From NCBI RefSeq assembly GCF_040958095.1, contig NC_091176.1:45454855-45518854 (forward strand): DNA of 64,000 bases, given 5' to 3'. Positions 1 to 10,674 of this stretch are shown here, in pieces. A program made the translations under genes and the position numbers. Position 1 is the first letter of the stretch. Each line of letters starts with the position of its first letter. This DNA comes from Procambarus clarkii. Lineage: Eukaryota; Arthropoda; Malacostraca; Decapoda; Cambaridae. The notes beneath the pieces are model-generated. The model was given only the letters and a program-made list of their open reading frames with translations, was not told the DNA's origin and searched no databases.

Positions 1-212
1 TCTTCAGGGCTCAGTGTTTTTAACAAATCACGTACATTGGCTTCATAAGGGGAATTTATGAGGTTCATAACATATAGGAAGGAATACAACACTAAGAATG
101 GAGATAAATAATATAAAAGTTTATTTATTTACTTACTTCTTTATTTATTATATAAATATATAGAAAGTACATTAATGTACATAATAAAACTGAATGTAGC
201 TTCCAAAAAATA
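1..212. other. AT-rich sequence, no gene seen
   Basis: No open frame or repeat that I recognise lies here. The stretch is AT-rich like the virus-like cluster to its right, and the cluster may continue beyond the window edge. Confidence 0.4.
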
Positions 213-524
213 TCATTGAGTCAATGTCGCTATGTAGAGCGACACACACAGGACACTGTCTCTGACCACACCCTTGTCGAGTCCACTTCCTCCACACCTA
301 TCGCACTGTAATAATCCATTCCGTGTCCAATCATAGTAAGAGTCACTCACCACTGATAATTGTACTTTTGACCAGAAGAGGGCGCCTTCTTTTCCCATAC
401 TTGTGGGTGACGGCTCATAGATAGCAGCGCTGCCATCGCTTCTCCATTCTCTGTGGAGGCGTCGGGTCCATAACACAATTACAATGAGAGCCATATTTAT
501 AAATCGTGAAATAGAAATACTCAC
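213..524 (-). CDS. small unknown protein with N-terminal hydrophobic segment
   Basis: A 103-aa open frame. Residues about 9-20 are hydrophobic and are followed by basic residues, which would fit a short signal anchor. A CxxC pair (CDRCGG) lies near residues 74-79. Base composition is less AT-rich than the genes to the right. I do not recognise a family. It could be a small membrane protein of the virus-like cluster or a chance ORF. Confidence 0.3.
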   Translation of the reverse strand: MSISISRFINMALIVIVLWTRRLHREWRSDGSAAIYEPSPTSMGKEGALFWSKVQLSVVSDSYYDWTRNGLLQCDRCGGSGLDKGVVRDSVLCVSLYIATLTQ

Positions 525-843
525 TCATTGTTAACAAAATTTATTTAGGGTTGGGGTTTGAATAGGGTAGTATCATCATATCTTTGTCTCAAATTTCCCA
601 AATAATAGGTAATTGGGATTAACATAGTAGTATATCAAAAGGCCCTTCTTACAATAATGTCAGTCCAAAAATTAAAACTCTTTATTGAGGATTAAGTTAT
701 TATATCTTAGCCAATAGCCAAGGCTACCTACCACCAAAGTACAGCTCACCACCCATATATTTTCCTTCAATGTTGGAATGATTGGAATTACCAATTTAAA
801 ATTTCAAGTCATATATACGATATATATGGGAATTTAGGGGATA
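525..843. other. AT-rich intergenic stretch
   Basis: No coding frame or known repeat is visible. It lies downstream of the glycoprotein-like gene at 844-1647 and probably holds its 3' untranslated region. Confidence 0.4.
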
Positions 844-1647
844 TTACAAAAAAAAACATACCAATTTAAAAACACCATGTAAAATAATTATAACATTTAA
901 AATTGTGAAAACAATTGTTAATATAATGAAAAATTTCTTAACAAATAATGATATCGTTTTCTTCGTGTGTGTAATACCTATATAAATGGTCCCATTTGTA
1001 ACATATTTACTGTTATTTATATTTAAACTATTATCAAGGATTGTAATGTTATATTTTTCATATAACCAACACATTATGACATTCAAATTATCTTGTAAAT
1101 TATTACACACCTGAGTTTCGTTATTGATACCTCCTACTATTATAGACAAGTGATTCCAACATAGTAGTATATTTTTATAATCCCGCAATACAGAAAATTT
1201 CATATATTTAACAGGAGTCCTAATCATATATGCATCTTTAATAAAAGATAAATTTTGTACATTTTCATTATAACTTTGTACATTTTCATTATTATAATAA
1301 CGGCATTCTATTAAAATTGACGCTAAGTTAGTTATGTTTATTTGGTTTGGAAGTATAATAGATGAATTTCGTCCTATTAGTATATATACCTGTATAGTGT
1401 CTTTAAAGTTTAACTGGAACTCGAACCATTCTTGTTGTGATAGTAAATCATATATATTGAAAAGTTCTTCATGTTTATATTTAATTTGCTCATCACCTCT
1501 ATCAAACCAGTATTTAATTGAATCTTTCAATACTATAACTTCATTGCAATCATACTCTTGATTCATTGGAATTACTGGAATAATTATTAATAATAATAAT
1601 AATATTAATATTAATAATAATAAAAAAAGGGTTGGAATCATTTTCAA
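844..1647 (-). CDS. membrane glycoprotein-like protein, virus-envelope type
   Basis: A 267-aa intact frame. Residues about 5-27 are an almost unbroken Leu/Ile stretch that could act as signal peptide or anchor, and the last 30 residues form a second hydrophobic segment. The region between has scattered cysteines and several N-glycosylation sequons (NIT, NLS, NET, NIT, NNS, NGT). That layout is typical of an envelope or surface glycoprotein. No per os infectivity factor or other named family was recognised. It is AT-rich and intronless like its neighbours. The role in an envelope is inferred from topology and context only. Confidence 0.55.
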   Translation of the reverse strand: MKMIPTLFLLLLILILLLLLIIIPVIPMNQEYDCNEVIVLKDSIKYWFDRGDEQIKYKHEELFNIYDLLSQQEWFEFQLNFKDTIQVYILIGRNSSIILPNQINITNLASILIECRYYNNENVQSYNENVQNLSFIKDAYMIRTPVKYMKFSVLRDYKNILLCWNHLSIIVGGINNETQVCNNLQDNLNVIMCWLYEKYNITILDNSLNINNSKYVTNGTIYIGITHTKKTISLFVKKFFIILTIVFTILNVIIILHGVFKLVCFFL

Positions 1648-1745
1648 GCCACAAAATAAACTAAAAATAATATAACATTAAAGCTTGTTTTTATATTTTA
1701 ATCTTTCAACATTTAGTAAAAAATATATGGTTATGGATGTCATTA

Positions 1746-2213
1746 TTAACAATCAAGGAAATCAGCAACCAAAAGCAGATCTAGAGCAATATTATTTTCA
1801 ATTGGAAATTCAGGATCAGTAGTAATCTCATTTTTCTTGAATTGAGTATTGTAGGTGAAATATGTACACGCTTTTTGAAGAAGATATGATCTGAAGAAAT
1901 AAAATAAAAAAATAAAAGTATTATAATTATTTATTTATTATATACAGTTTATATGTTTCTCTAAATAACAGTTTATCTCTAAATATAACAGTTTATATAA
2001 TAACACTTTGTTCTAACAGCTTTATACTTACGGAATTGTTTTAAAATGGATTTCATTTTTTTCCTGTTCAATATACGTTGTTGAACTTGACATCATAGCT
2101 TGAATTAAATTTTAGGTGAAGGCATCTTTCCTTTTAATGATGAATTCATGGTCATCACAAGATATTAACTTGATGTATGTGGAATTAGGACCTTCACATC
2201 CACCATAGAAAAT
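1746..2213 (-). pseudogene. EloC: Elongin C homologue, two exons seen, one in-frame stop
   Basis: Elongin C is the SKP1-like adaptor of Elongin BC in cullin-RING ubiquitin ligases and the Elongin transcription complex. The upstream exon is 2213-2032; it follows an AG acceptor (2215-2214), encodes the YGGCEGP start motif and the [10 protein letters not shown] strand, and ends at a GTAAGT donor (2031-2026). The downstream exon is 1890-1746, follows a TTCAG acceptor and encodes ACTYFTY, PEFPI and the C-terminal NFLDC-type end (here DFLDC) before TAA. Splice phases agree (phase 2). A TAA at 2114-2112 interrupts the frame where the family has the Ser of the TSGTIKAM segment. No initiation exon was found. 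It could be a captured viral copy or a host gene remnant; the intron favours origin from genomic DNA. Confidence 0.82.
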
Positions 2214-2287
2214 CTGGTAATATTGTGTTAGTGTTTTTTATCTTCAAAAAACATTCAATCCTATTTTACATCTCATCATGATAAAAC

Positions 2288-3007
2288 TTAATATGTATAT
2301 TGTGGAGGTTTCTCTACATTTAAGTTATCATTTTTCATAGCTAACCAAATTTCTTCGGAATGGGGTTTACTTGGATGAAAAAATTCATTGACAAGAAATT
2401 TAAGAAATATTTGAGCATCCTCAGTAACCCACATATTACAACAATTGTTTGCATAAACATAATATATGTGAACATATACCAAACAATTATTATACTTAAT
2501 TCTTGCTGTTATGGTGGAATACCAACCATAATAAATGAAATAATTATATATCCGGTCCATATGGTCATATTTAATAAAATCTTGAAATCCGGATTCGGAT
2601 AATTCTTCTTTAGTGAATGTACATTTTTCTAAGCATTCAACTTTACATTTAGTTTCAAGAAATATCCTATCTAGCTCACTTTTCAATTCTTTAAATTTTT
2701 TAAAATTAGAATCATATTTAAATGGAGCGTCAAATTTATTTATAAAAAACTTGATTTTTTCATATTCCTCTTCATTTACCTATTTATCTTCATCTTCTTC
2801 TTCAATTACCTTTATATCTTCATCTTCTTCTTCAATTACCTTTATATCTTTATCTTCCTCTTCAGTTACCTTTTTATCTTCATCTTCTCCCCTTTCTTCA
2901 TCTCCCTTTTCATCTTCAACTCCTCCTTCATTTACTTTCCTCTCTTCATCATTTCCCAATTTCTCAATGCCAACTGCTTCCCCATTACCAATATCCATTT
3001 GGTTCAT
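2288..3007 (-). pseudogene. unknown acidic-repeat protein with one in-frame stop
   Basis: A single frame runs from ATG at 3007 to the stop at 2288, broken only by TAG at 2782-2780. The N-terminal part is rich in Glu, Asp and Lys, with about three tandem 30-bp repeats (KVIEEEDEDI-like decapeptides). The C-terminal 130 residues are mixed and Tyr/Cys-rich, with no family recognised. The stop lies at the end of the repeat array, so repeat instability may have contributed. It lies next to the Elongin C remnant in the same orientation. Confidence 0.5.
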
Positions 3008-3328
3008 TTTTCCCAACCTGAAAAATATATATATTATAATTGAAATAGTCTGGTGTATTGAAATAGACTAAGATGATCATCAATCTATTCAAGGAGAAAC
3101 AGAAACAATCTCAATCAAAAATTGAAAGTTATCTACTACTTAAAAAAAAGAAAGAAAAAAAAAGAAAAAACAAACTGAAATACTCACACCTTATTTACGC
3201 CTTAGTAAATGTTAATATACTACACCACAATGGTTGTAAGTATAACTTTTAGAAGTTCACGGTAGTAATATCCAAAGAAACGCAGGATGAGAATTGAGAT
3301 ACTGCTCGGATCCCACCTCCTTTTATAC

Positions 3329-3334
<6 letters not shown>

Positions 3335-3383
<49 letters not shown>

Positions 3384-4316
3384 ACACCAACACAAAGACA
3401 CACACCCACACCAACACAAAGACACACACACACACACACAACGACACACACAAAGACACACACACACACACAAAGACACACACACACAAAGACACACACA
3501 CACAAAGACACACACACACACACACACAAAGACACACACACACAAAGACACAAAGACACACACAAAGACACACACACACATACAACGACACACACACAAA
3601 GACACACACACACACAAAGACACAAAGACACACACACACACAAAGACACAAAGACACACACACACACAAAGACACAAAGACACACACACTTAAACACACA
3701 TAAAGACACACACACAACGACACACACACACACACACAACGACACACACACAAAGACACACACACACACACAAAGACACACACACACACACAAAGACACA
3801 CACACAAAGACACACACACACACACAACGACACACACACAACGACACACACACAAAGACACACACACACACACACACGACACACACACACACACACACAA
3901 CGACACACACACACACACACACAACGACACACACACACACAACGACACACAAAGACACACACACACACACAACGACACACACACCGACCAAAGAGCCAGA
4001 GCTCAACCCCCGCAAGCACAATTAGGTGAGTACACACAAAGACACACACACACACAAAGACACAAAGACACACACACTTAAACACACATAAAGACACACA
4101 CAACGACACACACACACAAAAACACACACACAACGACACACACACACACACAAAAACACACACACACACAAAGACACAAAGACACACACACACACACACA
4201 CAACGACACACACACAAAGACACAAAGACACACACACACACACACACAAAGACACACAAAGACACACACACACACACACACACACACAACGACACACACA
4301 CACACAAAGACACACA

Positions 4317-4350
<34 letters not shown>

Positions 4351-4412
4351 ACACACACATACAAAGTCACACACATAAAGACACACACATAAAGACGCAC
4401 ACACACATAAAG

Positions 4413-4444
<32 letters not shown>

Positions 4445-4458
4445 ACACACACAGTGTG
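3335..4458. repeat. (CA)n compound microsatellite, about 1.1 kb
   Basis: Long CACACA tracts are interrupted by AAAGACAC, CAACGACAC and similar variants. The array gives long Cys/Val or His/Thr ORFs on both strands that are not genes. A LINE-like tail at 3969-4032 interrupts it, suggesting that the array grew from LINE 3' tails. Confidence 0.95.
3969..4032 (+). mobile_element. 3' tail of a LINE copy
   Basis: The segment contains AGAGCCAGAGCTCAACCCC followed by CACAATTAGGTGAGTAC. The same ending occurs at 5100-5160 behind the reverse-transcriptase fragment, and in reverse complement at the end of the window, so this is the tail of the same LINE family. Confidence 0.65.
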
Positions 4459-4464
4459 TGTCCT

Positions 4465-5160
4465 TGAGTTGATGTAGCTGGTAAGGTGCTCCAGTGAATA
4501 AGTGAGTATCTAAGCAATAAGAAGCAGAGAGTTACGGTGAGGGGTGAGACCTCCGATTGGCGTGAAGTCACCAGTGGAGTCCCACAAGGCTCTCCCAGAG
4601 GGTATCGATTCATTTCTCTCAATGTTTGCGACAATCCTGGAGTATGCAGCCCCAGCATGGAGTCCATATCTAGTCAAGGATAAGACTAAACTGGAAAAGG
4701 TTCAAAGGTTTGCCACCAGACTAGTAATCGAGATGAGAGGTATGAGCTACGAGGAGAGACTACGGGAATTAAACCTCACTTCCCTAGAAGACAGAAGAGC
4801 TAGGGGGGAGGGACATGATCACCACATTCAAGATTCTGAAGGGAATCGATAGGGTAGATAAAGACAGTCTATTTAACACAAGGGGAACACGCACAAGGGG
4901 ACACAGGTGGAAACTGAGTGCCCAAATGAGCCACAGAGATATTAGAAAGAACTTTTTTAGTGTCAGAGTGGTTGACAAATGGAATGCATTAGGAAGTGAT
5001 GTGGTGGAGGCTGACTCCATACACAGTTTCAAGTGTAGATATGATAGAGCCCAATAGGCTCAGGAATCTGTACACCAGTTGATTGACGGTTGAGAGGCGG
5101 GACCAGAGAGCCATAGCTCAACCCCTGCAAACACAACTAGGTGAGTACAACTAGGTGAGT
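4465..5160 (+). mobile_element. 5'-truncated non-LTR retrotransposon (CR1/L2-like), 3' end of ORF2
   Basis: Frames at 4600-4852 and 4815-5057 together encode the C-terminal region that follows the reverse transcriptase domain in CR1/L2-type LINEs. Recognisable parts are LEYAAPAWSP, LEKVQRFATRLV, LRELNLTSLEDRR, then ITTFKILKGID and FFSVRVVDKWNALG. A frameshift near 4805-4820 separates the two parts. The 3' end has the conserved tail and two AACTAGGTGAGTAC units, followed by (CA)n. It is a dead, 5'-truncated copy inserted in the virus-like region. Confidence 0.82.
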
Positions 5161-5162
5161 AC

Positions 5163-5211
<49 letters not shown>

Positions 5212-5212
5212 G
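5158..5212. repeat. (CA)n microsatellite
   Basis: A pure CA tract directly follows the LINE tail and probably expanded from its 3' end. Confidence 0.9.
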
Positions 5213-5773
5213 CTCCTCCCCTCAGTCACTCTTTGACATCCGGCACCCACAAGCATATATACACACTTGGTTATTTAAATCTAGATAAGGCAACACTATT
5301 TTAAATCATATAGACATCTAATGTATAAAAAAAATACATTTGAAATTAACTAGAAAGTTGGATGTTTATGAAGAATGGTATATAAACCAGCAAAAGATTA
5401 AACATGAATACACCAAACAGGAATAATTTTTTGTGACATATTAACACGGAATCATGTGACGAAGGGAATTACTTTCGTATTTTTAGTGATATTGATGACC
5501 AATGATAATATTGTTTAAGAACCCGAAATCCCCATCTCTTAACTGACATCATTCAAACCGGGAAAAAAGGATGAAATTGTAACGTTTATCAATCAAGATG
5601 AAGGTATATTACCAAAAGCAGCAGCAACACCACCACCACCACCACCCCTACTTAAAAACATTGGTTTACCATCTTAGTATAATGTCTCTTTCTATAATAA
5701 AAATCCAGCCCCTCTTTTTTTATATATATATATATAAAATGTATAAAAAAAAATCCCAAAATCAATCCTTAAA
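5213..5773. other. AT-rich stretch, no gene seen
   Basis: No supported gene. A short (CAC)n run at 5627-5646 and a (TA)n run near 5722-5737 are present. The histidine-rich frame that crosses this stretch is a shadow of the proline-repeat gene to the right. Confidence 0.5.
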
Positions 5774-6475
5774 ATGGATTCTGACCTATCACACCTACCA
5801 TCACCATCACTACCACAATCACCACCGACACCGACTCCACCACAATCACCACTGCAACCGACACCGCAACAATCACCACTGCAACCGACACCGCAATAAT
5901 CACCACTGCAACCGATACTGCAACAATCACCACTGCAACCGACACCGCAACAATCACCACTGCAACCGACACCGCAACAATCACCACTGCAACCGGCACC
6001 GCAACAATCGCCACTGCCACCATTCAAAGAAGATAATACTGAAAATTTAATGATTGTGGAGGATCAAACAAACATATTTATTAATAATCAAAATGATGAA
6101 GAAGAAAAACGAAAATATGTTCAATTTATACAAGAAAAAGTTTCAAATTATAAAAACAACTTTCATAATTCCAATTCACCTTTCAAATTAGCTTTTATGA
6201 TCATTAATAATATGGTTATCCCGTATTATAATTCTTCAAAATGTCCAAATAAAATTTCAGATGCAATTTACAAACAACTTATTTTAATGCCGAATGAGCA
6301 AATTTTTCATGATGCATTGATTAACTATTATAAAGAAAATCCTATTCATCTATCACCAAATTGGAAAATTGACACCACAAATTTAAATAATTTACAGTTG
6401 TATTATTTGTATCACATGTTAATACAATCTGGTTATGATATTGAATATAGCAATTCACATTTATTCTCCATATAA
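5774..6475 (+). pseudogene. unknown protein with proline/glutamine repeats, one in-frame stop
   Basis: From ATG at 5774 (MDSDLSHLP) one frame runs to the stop at 6473-6475, with a single TAA near 5896-5898 inside the repeat, where every other unit has CAA (one base change). The N-terminal part has about seven 24-bp units encoding QSPLQPTP. The 141-aa remainder from 6050 is an AT-rich, mixed helical sequence with no recognised family. Starting at 6050 would give a shorter intact protein. Histidine-rich and Gly/Cys-rich ORFs over the repeat are shadow frames. Confidence 0.5.
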
Positions 6476-6620
6476 TTAAATTGACAAATAAGTATTTTAA
6501 TAATAAGTAGTATAGAAATGATATTATATATATATTTTTTTAATACCTTTATTCTTATTGTAAATATTATTTAAAAAAAAGTATCACTACAGAGAGTATA
6601 TCAATTCGAGTTGGATATAT
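6476..6620. other. AT-rich spacer
   Basis: No gene is seen between the proline-repeat gene and the MITE-like copy. (TA)n-like runs occur. Confidence 0.5.
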
Positions 6621-6905
6621 GTGGTACCTAGTAGCCAGAACGGACTTCTCAGCCTACTATGTAAGGCCTGATTTGCCTAATAAGCCAAGTTTTCACGAAT
6701 TTATATGTTTTCTCTAATTTTTTTCTTATGAAATGATAAAGCTACCCATTTCATTATGTATGAGTTAAAAAAAAATTATTGGAGTTAAAATTAACGTAGA
6801 TATATGACCGAACCTAACGTAGATATATGACCGAACCTAACCAACCCTACATAACCTAACCTAACATAGGTTAGGTTAGGTTAATATAATATATGTTAAG
6901 TAACT
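6621..6905. mobile_element. MITE-like repeat, truncated copy
   Basis: It begins with GTGGTACCTAGTAGCCAGAAC and shares the GGCCTGATTTGCCTAATAAG segment with the complete copies at 62218-62603 and 62648-63036. It ends in CCTAA/TTAGG repeats, so the right half is missing. Confidence 0.8.
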
Positions 6906-6934
6906 GCCTATTGAATGAATCTCAATCATCAACT

Positions 6935-7060
6935 CCCCACTGTATGATATATGACTCACGCCGTTTACCCGCGCTTCTTTGAATTTCTTCACTTTGACAT
7001 TCCGAGCACTGGGCAGAAATCACATTACATCAACATCTATCTCTGACCATCGCATTGCTT

Positions 7061-7091
<31 letters not shown>

Positions 7092-7125
7092 CTGGTCCAT
7101 GCCACTTTTGAGTTGATTACTATAT
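6935..7125 (-). pseudogene. 28S rRNA fragment (core region just upstream of the R2 target site)
   Basis: Read on the minus strand, the segment contains GGGGAATCCGACTGTCTAAT, GTGATTTCTGCCCAGTGCTC, GTCAAAGTGAAGAAATTCAA and GCGCGGGTAAACGGCG. These are near-invariant eukaryotic large-subunit rRNA sequences in the right order. The match decays right after GTAAACGGCG, at the segment where R2 elements insert. Several substitutions and a short diverged stretch show that it is not a functional gene. Confidence 0.9.
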
Positions 7126-7503
7126 ATGATGGTCAATGTTGGAAACTAGTTCAACAAACAATTTAGTTATCATCGAACCTATATCCAATATTTGCATTAT
7201 GAATTTCAATTGTGATGATGCTGGGTACCCATCCATCTTCAGTAGAACCCATCCAGAACCATTTTGGGTTTATGAGGTATGTTTTTCATATCTTTTTTTT
7301 TTTTGGGTGGGGGGGGGGACACTAGTACTAGTTTCATTTAGTCTTTTTCATTCCCAACTAACTTTCAGTTCAGTCAAACTTCTCGTATCCTAAAACAAAA
7401 ACAAAAACAAAAATAAATTAATAATAAACCTTGATATTTAGCACGTTCATTTTAACTAACATAAATAAATTTGAAGAAATAATGTACTATTAACTCATCA
7501 CCT
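7126..7503. other. spacer with a weak exon-like ORF
   Basis: A short frame from ATG at 7136 ends its non-repetitive part at a GTATGT donor-like site near 7277, but no downstream exon was found, so I do not call a gene. A T-run and G-run lie at 7287-7318. Confidence 0.3.
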
Positions 7504-8661
7504 CTATTTTTCTCTTAATTTCAATTGCATCATCTTTATTAATGAAGGTGTATTATTATTCATATATATTGGTGGTTCTATACCAAAAACTGCCTTGTAA
7601 GGCGATATGCCAATTCCACGTGAATATGCTGTGTTTTTGGTGAATTGCACAAAGGGAAGTCCAGCTGACCAATCTCGCGTTTGATTCTCACACATCCAAC
7701 TGCCAAGCATTTTGATTACATTTTCTTTTCTACATTCAATGCTCCCTTGGCTCTGTGGATGACGAGGTTTGCTATTAATGAGGAGCATGTTGGGCCACAT
7801 TTCGTTTTTTAGCTCTTGAATCACCTCTGCCACAAATTCACGGCCGTTATCGCTCTGCAGAATTCGTGGGGCTCCCAAGAGAGCAAATATATCGAGTAAG
7901 TGGCGTGCCACTTCAATCGCCCGTTTACTGCGAAGAGCTCGTAAAACCGAAAACTTTGTTAAATGATCCTGATAATGTAAAATATATTTATACACACATC
8001 CTCCTTCTTTTTGCATATTTATTAAGTCCATTTGTCCTCGCTCCGCAAAACTGGTCGACACAATGGGCCGTATTACCCCCTTTTTTCGTCGAGGAAGTCG
8101 TTTCAAATTGCATATGTGGCAGAGTGAAATAAAGAGTTTCACCGATTGTTGAGTGACGTTAGCGATAGTTTTACTTGCTTCAAAATAAGTTCTTTTTTCT
8201 CCTCCGTGACAAACTGCTCTGTGTGCATCATAAATCGTATCATACAATTGCCCTTGATGTATGAAACGACGACACATCCGGCCAGGATCAGCTGTTGTTG
8301 TTCCTGTTGTTGTGGTTGTTGTTGTTGTTGTTGTTACAGCCTTAGTAGAATGACGATTGTCACTGGTCAGTTTACGCTTGGTCCCCCGCTTCATTCTTCG
8401 TTCAGTTTCGTCGATGGTTACTAAGACGTCATCCCCAAATAGATTTTTGACATCATATCGAGACAATAGATCATATTCATGAGAAGATTTCCAATTCAGT
8501 TTCAATTTAGCATTTTTGACTTCCTCAATGTATTGTGCTAATTTTTCTCAAGTAAAAATTTTCCGACTCCCAGGCCCACCTTTTTCCAACATTTGGCTAA
8601 TTTTTAATTCAAATTCATGTTTGCTGCAAAATTCTTCGTTTTTCTTTTGCTTTGATATCAT
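7504..8661 (-). pseudogene. retroviral-type integrase (DDE) with one in-frame stop
   Basis: The frame from ATG at 8661 to 7504 is interrupted by one TGA near 8547; the part from 8505 is 333 aa and open. It has an HHCC-like zinc region (DAHRAVCHGGEKRT, then CHICNLKR) followed by a DDE core: D in GQMDLINM, D in LQSDNGREF, and E in GSIECRKEN 37 residues later. The C-terminal TAYSRGIGISPYKAVFG segment is typical of gypsy/KRBA2-type integrases. A poly-Thr tract precedes the zinc region. No reverse transcriptase was seen nearby. It could be a domesticated integrase, part of the virus-like genome, or a decayed transposon. Confidence 0.8.
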
Positions 8662-8920
8662 CCTATCACTATTTTAATTTTATTTCAATATGTTTATTAT
8701 ATAACCACCAAGTTTTTTTTTTTTTTTTACAAATCGCCTAGAACACTAGTGATGATAATGGAATTGTAATTGAAAAGAAGAGTTTGAAGCCTTTACTGTA
8801 AACCTGAAGAATCTTGAAATATAAATAAAAAAAAAATATATATATAATGCCATGCCTAGTAAATATATAATATGGTCAGACGGATTTAATAAATTTACCA
8901 TTCATTAATTACATACCAAA
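8662..8920. other. AT-rich intergenic region between divergent genes
   Basis: This 260-bp spacer lies between the integrase (minus) and the BIR gene (plus). TATA-like runs near 8840-8848 and TTAATAAATT near 8888 could serve as promoter elements; neither can be assigned with confidence. Confidence 0.3.
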
Positions 8921-9952
8921 ATGAGTGGACAACATAGCATGAAAACATTAGAAGGTTTAAATTTCAAAATAAATTTAAACATTTTAAAACGAAATGGGTT
9001 TTATTATAACAAACAAGAAAATCTATGGAAATGTATAAAGTGTCATTTGTCACTTACATTCAATATAAATAGTAATGCAATTGTATATCCAGAACATAAT
9101 TGTACATTTATTTCACAAATTAAAACACCTATCAGAATGTTTAACAACATTTTTTTTTTGAAGTTTGAAAGTGCACGTCTAGACACATTTAACAATTGGA
9201 AATTCCCATGGATTTCCCCTCTAAATTTAGCTAGGGATGGATTTTTTTATCTTAAAAGAAACGATGCATGTGCATGTATTTTCTGCAATACAGTTATCAA
9301 GAACTGGCAAATAAACGATATTCCACATAATAAACATAGACAAAGAGTTCCTTATTGTCCATTTATCATGGGAAAACCCGTTGGTAATGTCCCTTTAGAG
9401 TTATGTGAAGTTATTCTGCAATCCAATTTAGTCCTCTCATTGTCACCTCATTGTCCCAGTGTCGATCGAACATATGAAGATTGTAAAAATCGCCTGGAAA
9501 GTTTTAGCACATGGCCACTTACATTACCAAACTCAGAAGATCTAAGTTCAGCTGGATTCTTTTATACAGGTCTTAGTGATCATGTGAAATGTGCTTTTTG
9601 TAATCTTGGGCTATGGAATTTTGACATTTCTGACAAGCCTCTACTTCTTCATATTCAATGGAATCCGGAATGTAGCTTTCTGAAAAGTTTCATGGATTTA
9701 TCCTCGAACAAAATTGAGATTACAATACGAAAATTTCGAGAGGTATCTGTAAATGATAAAAAAATACTAATTCAATCTTTAATTGAAGGAATGGATACCA
9801 TATGCCAAACCATTTACCATGATAATATACCTCGAGATATTATACATAGTATTGTAAAAGAAACTATAGAAAAAAAAAATTTGCAGTATTGTTTTCATAT
9901 ATTTTATTTCGGTATAAATGTCAGGAAAAACTATTTGGGAAAATTTTGGTAA
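8921..9952 (+). CDS. IAP-like protein with two BIR domains plus a degenerate third, no RING
   Basis: A 343-aa frame. BIR domains bind caspases or IAP antagonists; virus-encoded IAPs delay apoptosis. Residues about 10-64 are a degenerate BIR (CxxC at 38/41, His59, Cys61). A full BIR spans about 84-149 (C119, C122, H139, C146), and another spans about 191-254 (C224, C227, H244, C251). No RING follows, so ubiquitin-ligase activity is not expected. After an A-run at 9869-9878 the frame ends in FGINVRKN..., while another frame reads on as FRYKCQEKLFGK into the Pro/Thr repeat, suggesting a homopolymer frameshift. It is intronless, unlike the IAP of the 13.6-kb element. Confidence 0.88.
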   Translation: MSGQHSMKTLEGLNFKINLNILKRNGFYYNKQENLWKCIKCHLSLTFNINSNAIVYPEHNCTFISQIKTPIRMFNNIFFLKFESARLDTFNNWKFPWISPLNLARDGFFYLKRNDACACIFCNTVIKNWQINDIPHNKHRQRVPYCPFIMGKPVGNVPLELCEVILQSNLVLSLSPHCPSVDRTYEDCKNRLESFSTWPLTLPNSEDLSSAGFFYTGLSDHVKCAFCNLGLWNFDISDKPLLLHIQWNPECSFLKSFMDLSSNKIEITIRKFREVSVNDKKILIQSLIEGMDTICQTIYHDNIPRDIIHSIVKETIEKKNLQYCFHIFYFGINVRKNYLGKFW

Positions 9953-9984
9953 AAAAATTTCCTCAAATAATAAAAGATATGGAA

Positions 9985-10580
9985 ACTACCACAACCCAAA
10001 CAACACCCCCACCATCACCCTACCCAACCCCCACCAACACAACAACCCCCACAACAACCCAAACAATAACCCAAACCCCACCAACACAACAACCCCCACA
10101 ACAACCCAAACAATAACCCAAATCCCACCAACACAACAACCCAAACAATAACCCAAACCCCACCAACACAACAACCCAAACAATAACCCAAACACTGCCA
10201 CCACCACCACCACCACCACCACCACCCTCCCCAAACCCAACCAACACAACAACCCAAACACTGCTACCACCACCACCACCACCACCCTCCCAAAACCCTA
10301 CCAACACAACAACCAAAACACTGCCACCACCACCCTCCCAAAACCCAACCAACACAACAACCCAAACACTGCCACCACCACCACCACCACCACCCTCCCA
10401 AAACCCAACCAACACAACAACCCAAACACCGCCACCACCACCACCACCACCCTCCCCAAACCCCACCAACACAACAACTCCACCACAACTTTTATAATCA
10501 CCCACACCCACAATATACACACCCTAATCTCACCACCACCCCAACAACCTTTCCACACCACCACCACCACTCCCTACTAC
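9985..10580 (+). repeat. Pro/Thr/Asn-coding minisatellite
   Basis: Imperfect tandem units such as CCAACACAACAACCCAAAC and (CCA)n cover about 600 bp. Frames at 9889-10116 and 9918-10151 read it as Thr/Pro-rich protein. It may be a decayed low-complexity tail of the BIR gene. The Gly/Val/Trp ORFs on the minus strand are not genes. Confidence 0.85.
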
Positions 10581-10674
10581 ACATTAATGAATATAATCCA
10601 TGTTCCGTTAGAATACAAAAAATATATAAATTATTATATAAACACCATTCATTTTTAGATACAAAATAGTCAGT

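Noticed and set aside
2360..3071. Plus-strand ORFs at 2360-2602 and 2613-3071
   Set aside because: They are shadows of the acidic-repeat gene on the minus strand; the Ser-rich one is the complement of its Glu/Asp codons.
3220..4667. Long Cys/Val and His/Thr ORFs on both strands
   Set aside because: They are translations of the (CA)n array.
7136..7393. 85-codon ORF with a donor-like GTATGT
   Set aside because: No matching acceptor exon or domain; half of it is a homopolymer-rich tail.
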